This document shows, one piece after another, positions 6,671 through 11,813 of a stretch of 11,813 nt of DNA. Position 1 is the first letter of the stretch. The number at the start of each line of letters is the position of its first letter. The stretch spans positions 1 to 11,813 of the forward strand of contig DAHVFL010000099.1 of the NCBI GenBank assembly GCA_027316975.1. The letters are read 5' to 3'. The notes under the pieces are model-generated. The model was not told the origin of the DNA and made no database searches. It saw only the letters and a program-made list of their open reading frames with translations. The position numbers were made by a program, and so were the translations under genes. The DNA is from Chloroflexota bacterium. Its GTDB lineage: Bacteria; Chloroflexota; Ktedonobacteria; Ktedonobacterales; Ktedonobacteraceae.

Positions 6671-7879
6671 ATGCGTATTACCTTTCAGCCGAGTGGGGGG
6701 CGAGGAGAATACGAGCTTTCAGATTATGCTCCTAATGGTTTGATGCCGAGCGATTTATTAGAACTCTCAGTGCGATTGCTTATTGGCGAATTTGTTCTGG
6801 ATACAGGGGTAAAATTAACCAAAGCTCAGGGAAAGTATCGGTTACGACGAGTGTACTCGCAAGGAGCGTACCCGCAAGTTCAGATACAGTTAGCCAATTT
6901 ATTATTGATGCCTCATCCTATCCGTGAGGAACCTCAAATGGGGGGTGGCGAGCTAGTCCTTCAAAATAGCAGTTATATTATCAAAAACATTCAATTCGGA
7001 AATGTGGTATATACTCCTGAAACTTCTTTTTTTACAGCCGAAGTTCTCACTGTTGAATGTAAAAATCAGACTATTGAGGCTGAGCAAGTGGCTACTCTGA
7101 AACGAATGGCAGATATTGAGAAAATTTGGAAACAGAGAAGTGCTTTTCCTCCAGACATTGCAAGCCTATTAAGTCAACATGAAGAATATGTCAAAGCTAC
7201 TTTGCCTATACCACAAGCCGCCACTACTCTTGTTCAACAATTGCAGAATCATATGGAACGATACAGTTCTGAAATAGAAATCCCCTATACTGCAACTACA
7301 GATGTTGTTCCTGCACTGCTTTCTGCTCTCGGCGAGATTCTCGAAGAGATGCCTACTTCACTCGATCAAATCGAACCAGAGCAGATGGAATTACGTTTTC
7401 GTGAGAGAAAAAAGTGGCAGATATGGGCGAGCCGTCGAGGGGCAGCAAGTGTACGCTTTAGAAAGGAGGTTCGTACTGCTTATCAGCAGCGTTGTGTTAT
7501 GTGCGGTAATCGTTTTCCTGCAACTAAATGCAACGACAAGCCGGGTATTGATGCTGCTCATATATTACCCTGGGCTGTATACGATCTCGACAAAATATAT
7601 AATGGAGTAACTCTGTGCAAACTTCATCACTGGGCATTTGATGAAGGAATCCTTTTGATAGTGTCCCGAGGGGGGAAGTATTATATCGAGTTGTCTGAAG
7701 CAGCTAAAAATAATTTGCGTGAACCTGAATTTAGCATCGACTACTTACAACAGGTTGTAGGAGAGATACCAAGAAGATACCTTCCAGCTAAAACAACGGA
7801 TTGGCCGGACTCTAACTTGCTAGAACGCCGGAACGCAGAGTTTGCAAATCAACCTCTAAGTTCATCTCCTCTTTCATAA
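6671..7879 (+). CDS. HNH endonuclease, probable Type II restriction enzyme
   Basis: This 402-residue protein has a C-terminal HNH nuclease domain (about residues 255-335). The zinc-binding CxxC is at C275/C278 (RCVMCGNRF), the catalytic His at H297 in AAHILPW, the Asn at N311 in YNGVTLC, and C316 with H319/H320 in CKLHHWAFDEG. The AHILPW and FDEG parts resemble the HNH_2 group seen in restriction enzymes. Residues 1-250 are not recognised and probably hold the DNA-recognition and dimerisation parts. The region around 180-250 looks helical. AAGGAG (6655-6660) is 10 bases before the ATG and overlaps the regulator's stop. Base composition is markedly AT-rich: 22 of 60 bases are G or C in 7021-7080. 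The last 68 bp overlap the methyltransferase gene on the other strand. The restriction role is inferred from the neighbouring cytosine methyltransferase. Confidence 0.87.
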   Translation: MRITFQPSGGRGEYELSDYAPNGLMPSDLLELSVRLLIGEFVLDTGVKLTKAQGKYRLRRVYSQGAYPQVQIQLANLLLMPHPIREEPQMGGGELVLQNSSYIIKNIQFGNVVYTPETSFFTAEVLTVECKNQTIEAEQVATLKRMADIEKIWKQRSAFPPDIASLLSQHEEYVKATLPIPQAATTLVQQLQNHMERYSSEIEIPYTATTDVVPALLSALGEILEEMPTSLDQIEPEQMELRFRERKKWQIWASRRGAASVRFRKEVRTAYQQRCVMCGNRFPATKCNDKPGIDAAHILPWAVYDLDKIYNGVTLCKLHHWAFDEGILLIVSRGGKYYIELSEAAKNNLREPEFSIDYLQQVVGEIPRRYLPAKTTDWPDSNLLERRNAEFANQPLSSSPLS

Positions 7880-8831
7880 CTTTTGGCATATTCATACGGT
7901 GAAGAACTGGTTGTATTCTTCTCGCTAGCCACTCAATAGCAGGAACAGTAACCGCATTTCCCAGCGCTGTATAACGTATTGTGTCTAGCTTTTCTACATC
8001 ATCAGGTATTTTTGTTGGAAGAGTCCAGTTAGTAGGGAAACCTTGTATCCCTTCACATTCGACCGGCATTAGCCGTCGGACCCTTCCATCGGGGTAAGTA
8101 ACGTAGGTTCTGCTCCAGTCTGTGCCTGTGTGTCTGGCTGAGCAGGCGTAGAGACAGTATGCAAGTCCCTGGACAATGGGACCCTTGCTAAGATCTCCAA
8201 AGCTTGTCTTAAAGGTGGGAATAAGTTCCTCTTCATCCTGTCCGCCCGGCGCATCATTCCCGTTGCTGCATTCGGACTCAAAAAGTATCTCTGCGGGACC
8301 TCGCCCTTCTCGATACCATCCACCAATATAGACCCTTTGACGTGATTGGGGGACTCCGAAATATTTGCTGTTAAACACACGCCATCCCACACTATACCCG
8401 AGCTCGGCCAATGTGTGAATAATGGTTTGGAAGTCTCGTCCGCCGTGACTATTTCGCAGACCTGCAACGTTTTCGAGGACAATAATTGAGGGCAAACCCT
8501 CTCCAATAAGCCGAGCAAATTCGTAAAAGAGACTAGAGCGCTTGCCTTTAAGCCCTTTTCTCGCCCCCATTCGAGCCAACGAGACATCTTGGCACGGAAA
8601 TCCTCCAACCCAGACATCAGAGGAAGGGACATCTGCATAGCTCACCTCTCGAATATCTTTGTATCTTTTAACTGTTGGCCAATGCTTGGTCAAAATATCA
8701 TTGCAAAATGGATCAATTTCACACTGCATAGTAATGTGAAATCCAGCTCGTTCGAAACCTAGATCAAAACCGCCAATACCTGAAAAAAACGAGGCAACGG
8801 AAGGCGAGGTTGGATTTTCATTACTTACCAT
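7812..8831 (-). CDS. DNA (cytosine-5) methyltransferase of the R-M system
   Basis: This 339-residue enzyme methylates cytosine C5 using S-adenosylmethionine, and would protect host sites from the adjacent endonuclease. The motifs appear in the canonical order: motif I SFFSGIGGFDLGF (14-26), motif IV GFPCQDVS with catalytic C80, motif VI LENV (119-122), motif VIII QSRQR (162-166), a short target-recognition region of about 85 residues, a motif IX-like RRLMPVECEGIQGFP, and motif X ALGNAV around 290-294. The set is complete, so the enzyme is probably active. AAGGAGGG (plus 8840-8847) is 8-9 bases upstream of the start, a very strong site. The 3' end overlaps the endonuclease gene by 68 bp. Specificity cannot be read from the sequence by eye. 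Confidence 0.96.
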   Translation of the reverse strand: MVSNENPTSPSVASFFSGIGGFDLGFERAGFHITMQCEIDPFCNDILTKHWPTVKRYKDIREVSYADVPSSDVWVGGFPCQDVSLARMGARKGLKGKRSSLFYEFARLIGEGLPSIIVLENVAGLRNSHGGRDFQTIIHTLAELGYSVGWRVFNSKYFGVPQSRQRVYIGGWYREGRGPAEILFESECSNGNDAPGGQDEEELIPTFKTSFGDLSKGPIVQGLAYCLYACSARHTGTDWSRTYVTYPDGRVRRLMPVECEGIQGFPTNWTLPTKIPDDVEKLDTIRYTALGNAVTVPAIEWLARRIQPVLHRMNMPKVMKEEMNLEVDLQTLRSGVLAS

Positions 8832-8847
8832 AACCTTAACCCTCCTT

Positions 8848-9314
8848 TTCTCATTAAAAACTCCACAATGTCAATACTCATCTTCCTACTCTTATTTCTG
8901 TGAGTTCTACCTGGAAAGGTCATTTGTAAACTTTTCACAATCTCCAGATATATCCCAAATATTCTGAGAAGCAGTATTTCAAATGATTATAAGCATGTGA
9001 CTCATTTTTCGGAAAATAGGATCATTATATTAAATACTAATAGTATTACATTATTTACTTTAATCTTCCCTAAATAGATTCGAGATAATTGAATGAACGA
9101 ATTTTTTAGCTTTTTTGAGAAACAGAATCTCACTAAATACGATTGTACACGGAAAATTTTGTTCTCGTCAAGGGCTTTTAGGACTTACGTACCATAAAAC
9201 TGGTATATTGGGTCGTTTGTACACCAGATAGCCTTTCCAAATGTGGCGTTTGTATACACTTTCAGCATATGGGCTTAAACAATATGTCGCATCACTAATC
9301 TGTAGTATAACATA
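8848..9314. other. AT-rich non-coding stretch upstream of the methyltransferase
   Basis: I see no credible gene here. It should hold the methyltransferase promoter on the minus strand; TTGACA (plus 8868-8873 as TGTCAA) is present but no -10 is correctly spaced. Other features: a palindrome AATACTA-A-TAGTATT (9033-9047), a TACCA/TGGTA pair (9190-9194 and 9201-9205), and a near direct repeat CGTTTGTACAC (9214) and CGTTTGTATACAC (9247). The segment AGGGCTTTTAGGACTTACG (9171-9189) recalls insertion-sequence ends, but no transposase or partner repeat is visible. Confidence 0.6.
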
Positions 9315-9344
9315 AAGAGGGCGACCCCTACGGGTCGCCCTCTT
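9315..9344 (-). terminator. Rho-independent-type terminator of the zinc-ribbon gene
   Basis: A perfect 13-bp stem, AAGAGGGCGACCC (9315-9327) with GGGTCGCCCTCTT (9332-9344), has a 4-base loop. On the minus strand it is followed by a T-rich run, and it lies 33 bp after the stop at 9377. The core GGGCGACC/GGTCGCCC is the same as in the hairpins at 2554 and 2588. Confidence 0.8.
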
Positions 9345-9376
9345 CACTTTTCATGTGCGATTGCTCGCGTCGGTTA

Positions 9377-9844
9377 CTACCAGCGGTCGCGACCGCCGCC
9401 GCGTGAATCGCGACCACCGCCGCGCGAATCACGACCGCCACTGCGTCCGCCGCCGCTGCCATAGCCACCGCCGCCGTAGCCGCTGCTGCTGCTATAGCCG
9501 CCGCGTGAGTCGCTGCGTCCGCCAGCGCGGGGAGCGCGATGCATCTGGAAACAGTCACTGCAATAGACCGGGCGGTCTTCGCGGGGGATGAATGGCACGG
9601 AGGTAGGTCGGCCACAGTCGGCGCAGGTGGTCTCGTAGGACTCGCCGGTGTTCTGCCGCGGGCGAGACGAAGACATTCCGCCGCCGCCACTGCGACGGGC
9701 AGCCCGGCACGACGGGCAACGGCTGGGGTCATTGGTCAGGCCGCGGCTCGCGTAGAACTCTTGCTCGCCGGCGGTGAATGTAAAATCCTGTCCGCAGTCG
9801 CGACAGGTGAGGATACGATCGGAGTATCCCTCATTGGACATCAT
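9377..9844 (-). CDS. Double zinc-ribbon protein with RGG-rich C-terminal tail
   Basis: This 155-residue protein has two four-cysteine modules. The first (C14-x2-C17 and C43-x2-C46, with DFTFTAGEQEFYASRGL between) matches the small zinc-ribbon domain found in many bacterial proteins of unknown role. The second (C74-x2-C77, 17 residues, C95-x2-C98, with RPVYCSDCF) matches the CxxC-x17-CxxC domain. Residues 107-155 are Gly, Ser, Arg and Asp only, plus a few Tyr, ending in three RDSRGGG-type repeats, as in RGG-box RNA-binding proteins. A nucleic-acid-binding role is plausible but unproven. Two adjacent ATGs exist (9844 and 9841). AAGGGA lies 10 bases before the first, which I use; a TTG at 9886 would add 14 residues without a better signal. 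Overlapping frames on both strands reflect the repetitive GC-rich sequence. Confidence 0.88.
   Translation of the reverse strand: MMSNEGYSDRILTCRDCGQDFTFTAGEQEFYASRGLTNDPSRCPSCRAARRSGGGGMSSSRPRQNTGESYETTCADCGRPTSVPFIPREDRPVYCSDCFQMHRAPRAGGRSDSRGGYSSSSGYGGGGYGSGGGRSGGRDSRGGGRDSRGGGRDRW
9390..9440. repeat. 21-bp tandem repeat encoding RDSRGGG units
   Basis: The plus-strand unit CGACCGCCGCCGCGTGAAT recurs at 9390, 9411 and 9432 (last copy partial) with small changes and a period of 21 bp. It encodes the RDSRGGG repeats at the C-terminus of the zinc-ribbon protein. Confidence 0.75.
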
Positions 9845-10192
9845 GGGTAGGTATTCCCTTCTTTGATTTTCGCTCCGCCTCAACAAATGGTTGCGTTGAA
9901 ATGAGTTGACGTGTCAGGAGAAATGCATGCGCTTAACAGCGCGCAGACATTATATCTCATGGTGGTCAAGGAAGTCATCGGACTTCTCCTGCCAGGCAGT
10001 TTTACCAGTTTCCAGGTGACGGAGCGAAACCAGGGCCTCGATATTTCCTACCTAATGCTAATGCTTAACCACGATTGTATTGTACCATAGACTTTTCCAA
10101 AATAAAACTACTAATTTGACCAATTTTCAGCTTGAATGCCGCTCTCCCAAAATGATAGGATAGATCAAGTTTTACGCAAAGGGAGGAGCAAT
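9845..10192. other. Intergenic region between divergent zinc-ribbon and hydrolase genes
   Basis: This should hold both promoters, but I see no convincing pair; TTGACC at 10116-10121 lacks a spaced -10. GAAGTC-ATCG-GACTTC (9971-9986) is a small perfect hairpin. An open frame at 9923-10090 (+) would encode 55 residues beginning MHALNSAQTLYLMVVKEVIG. AGGAG lies only 2 bases before its ATG, so a real gene is unlikely though not excluded. Confidence 0.5.
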
Positions 10193-10969
10193 TTGGACAT
10201 CGCCATTGAAAACGAATCGCCATTTCAGCCAGTGGCACAACGGCCACGTCATGTCCATGTCATCACAGATCGTTTTTCCATGGCAAATACCTACCTCATC
10301 AACGAGGAGCGCCTCATCGTCGTCGATCCCGGCTCCGTTCTCAACGCGCAATTGCTGCTCTCCTACCTGCTACGCTTCTTACACCGCAAGCCCCAGGATA
10401 TCGATTTGATTGTGCTGACCCACCTGCACCCCGACCATACCGCCGGAGCGGACGCGCTGCGCAAATCCACCGGCGCGCCTGTTGCCGCCTGCAATGCCGC
10501 GCAGCACAGTGCGCGCGCGGCGGCTGCCGGTAGCCGGGCGGATAGGGGAGGAATTGGGGGAGCGGGCGTATCGCAATTCGTCGGTCACATGTTCAGCCAG
10601 GCGCGCCTGCCAGGTGTGCTGCATCACCTTGATCTCTTCGCGCCCGCCTATGAGCGCCAGTCGCAACTGGTCGATATCTGGTTAGAGGATGTCAGCGGCC
10701 TACCAAACCACCTCGATTGGCGCGTCATCGCCAGCCCCGGCCATACCCCCGAAAGCCTGTGCCTCTACAACCCCTTCAGCTACGAGCTACTATGCGGAGA
10801 TACCTTGATTACGCTGGATGGTGGCACAGCATTAGTGCGCGGCGGTGCCAACCGCCGCCAATTACAACACACCATGCAAACCCTTGAAAGCCTCAAAGTG
10901 TATTATCTCTATCCCGGAAATGGACGCCCCATCCTCTCAATGCGCGCCCTCGCCCGCGTAGAATGGTAA
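10193..10969 (+). CDS. Metallo-beta-lactamase-fold hydrolase
   Basis: This protein of 258 residues has the MBL fold, a metal-dependent hydrolase family covering thioesterases, lactonases and others. The main motif THLHPDHTAG gives H77, H79, D81 and H82; H184 lies in SPGHTPES and the bridging D203 in CGDTLI. The final motif, usually GHG in glyoxalase II-like members, reads YPGNGRP with Asn at 243, so one metal ligand may be missing. I chose the TTG at 10193 because GGGAGGAG (10181-10188) precedes it and the upstream ATG at 10136 has no ribosome binding site; using that ATG would add 19 residues. There is a Gly/Ala/Arg-rich insert at about residues 105-125. The gene is divergent from the zinc-ribbon gene and convergent with the FHA gene. 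Substrate unknown. Confidence 0.87.
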   Translation: MDIAIENESPFQPVAQRPRHVHVITDRFSMANTYLINEERLIVVDPGSVLNAQLLLSYLLRFLHRKPQDIDLIVLTHLHPDHTAGADALRKSTGAPVAACNAAQHSARAAAAGSRADRGGIGGAGVSQFVGHMFSQARLPGVLHHLDLFAPAYERQSQLVDIWLEDVSGLPNHLDWRVIASPGHTPESLCLYNPFSYELLCGDTLITLDGGTALVRGGANRRQLQHTMQTLESLKVYYLYPGNGRPILSMRALARVEW

Positions 10970-10976
10970 CTCGTTG

Positions 10977-11078
10977 CCAGGGCAAGCCGCCACAGGCACT
11001 TGAACACAGGTACTTCCTGGCTTCAGTTCACGTCTCTGGGGCGACCCGCCCTGGTTCTTCCCCATGCCCCCGCCCTGG
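10977..11078. repeat. Probable degenerate copy of the palindromic intergenic element
   Basis: This gap between convergent genes starts CCAGGGCAAGCC and ends CCCCGCCCTGG, like the two ends of the element at 2398-2682. It includes GGGGCGACCCGCCC at 11038-11051. CGCCCTGGTTC occurs twice (11047-11057 and 11071-11081), followed by CTGGTTCC. Similarity was judged by eye and is weaker than between the hairpin cores. Confidence 0.35.
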
Positions 11079-11090
11079 TTCCTGGTTCCA

Positions 11091-11813
11091 TCATTTCGGC
11101 TTGCTCGGCAGGCGCAAGAAAGGCACAGCACCGCTAATAGGACGCGCGATTGGCGGCACAGACAGCATGGGCAGCGGAGTGGTGCCAGCATCCGGCAGCA
11201 GCATGTATTCCAGGCGCGTCGTCCCCAGGCAAATCATATCGCCTTGCTGTAGCAAATGCGGGGCGCGCAAAAGCTCTCCGTTAACCTGCGCGCCGGGGCC
11301 AGAAAGGTAATCTCCGTCGAGCTGGCGCGTAAAGCGCGCGTATTCCATGCCGATCGATGTGTCATCCAGCAGCACATCACAGTCCGGCAAGCGTCCCACC
11401 AGTAACGCGGGCCGGTCAAGCAGAAAACTTCTTCCCGCCAGATTCCCGCTATGTATGAGGCACATACTACTCCGTACCGGCGGTAACGGTTGAGGCGTGA
11501 CAGGATCGTTTTTCAGGACGCGCATCCATGTCGGTATTCCATTCGATGCCTGGTCGTCAGGGCCTGGCGTGTGCTGTGGCGCTGGCGCAAATAGTTCGCG
11601 ACCATCGAAGCTCCCTGCGTCCGCGAACAGGGATTCATTCAGGGGCCGGGTAGGCGACGCGGAAAAACCTGCTGATTGGTGCTCAAATGCCAGCTCCTCA
11701 GCCTTATCAAGCGCGATATTGTCCTGCGAAATTGAAGGACGGCGCGCGTGGTGCAGCAGCGGATCATCCTCATCTCTCCAGGCAGTGGGGAGCGGCGCAA
11801 CTTCAAAAAGAAA
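11091..11813 (-). CDS. FHA-domain protein, 5'-truncated by window edge
   Basis: FHA domains bind phosphothreonine peptides. The domain lies near the C-terminus: LVGRLPDCDVLLDD (the conserved GR at plus 11391-11396), then QVNGELL with its Asn at 11280-11282, then LLQQGDMICLGTTRLEYML. The usual SxxHA segment is degenerate: the sequence reads IGMEYARF, with Tyr (11340-11342) where His is expected and Gly and Met where Ser and Arg are expected. The frame has no stop codon from 11525 through 11813, so the internal ATG at 11525 is probably not the start. The extra 96 codons encode a Pro/Ala/Asp-rich linker (for example LFAPAPQHTPGPDDQ), suggesting a larger multi-domain protein that continues beyond the window. 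It converges on the hydrolase gene, with 121 bp between stops. Confidence 0.82.
   Translation of the reverse strand, partial: FLFEVAPLPTAWRDEDDPLLHHARRPSISQDNIALDKAEELAFEHQSAGFSASPTRPLNESLFADAGSFDGRELFAPAPQHTPGPDDQASNGIPTWMRVLKNDPVTPQPLPPVRSSMCLIHSGNLAGRSFLLDRPALLVGRLPDCDVLLDDTSIGMEYARFTRQLDGDYLSGPGAQVNGELLRAPHLLQQGDMICLGTTRLEYMLLPDAGTTPLPMLSVPPIARPISGAVPFLRLPSKPK

Noticed and set aside
8069..8638. Minus-strand 189-residue open frame
   Set aside because: Lies wholly inside the methyltransferase, which has all its family motifs in the other frame.
9328..9732. Minus-strand 134-residue Ala-rich open frame
   Set aside because: A frame shadow of the zinc-ribbon gene; the Ala runs come from the GC-rich glycine-coding repeats.
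10136..10192. ATG at 10136 as the hydrolase start
   Set aside because: No ribosome binding site; GGGAGGAG lies inside this extension and points to the TTG at 10193. Kept as an alternative, not excluded.

Overview
The window looks like a piece of a high-GC bacterial chromosome, most likely Chloroflexota and perhaps Ktedonobacteria. That is an inference from three things: the style of the proteins, the many GGGCGACCC/GGGTCGCCC palindromes between genes, and an XRE regulator of a type I associate with that group. No rRNA, tRNA or marker gene confirms it. Nearly all genes start at an ATG behind a good GGAGG-type ribosome binding site.

Layout, left to right. Positions 2-1078 (+) hold the 3' part of an FtsH-type AAA+ zinc metalloprotease, entering from the left edge. 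It meets a PaaI-type hotdog thioesterase (1132-1614, -) at a 22-bp perfect hairpin. A lysine-rich, coiled-coil protein with an Ala/Pro/Ser tail (1779-2387, +) converges on a PAP2 membrane phosphatase (2699-3574, -). A palindrome-rich element with inverted-repeat ends (2398-2682) lies between them. A GNAT acetyltransferase (3727-4611, +) is divergent from the phosphatase and converges on a long KAS III-like condensing enzyme (4688-5932, -). A 75-residue hypothetical protein follows (6065-6292, -).

Positions 6447-8831 form an AT-richer island that reads as a compact Type II restriction-modification system. It has a 69-residue XRE/Cro regulator and an HNH endonuclease in one operon (+), and a complete DNA (cytosine-5) methyltransferase on the other strand. 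The endonuclease and methyltransferase genes overlap tail to tail by 68 bp. The regulator plausibly controls endonuclease expression, while the methyltransferase protects host DNA. About 470 bp of AT-rich DNA without a convincing gene follows.

The right end returns to high GC. It holds a double zinc-ribbon protein with an RGG-rich tail (9377-9844, -), a metallo-beta-lactamase-fold hydrolase whose last expected metal-binding His appears to be Asn (10193-10969, +), and the 3' part of an FHA-domain protein with a degenerate phosphopeptide-binding site (11091-11813, -), whose reading frame stays open to the right edge.

The flanking genes look like ordinary chromosomal genes with no shared pathway. 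The most notable items are the restriction-modification island, whose endonuclease has a large unrecognised N-terminal region, and the interspersed palindromic repeat element.
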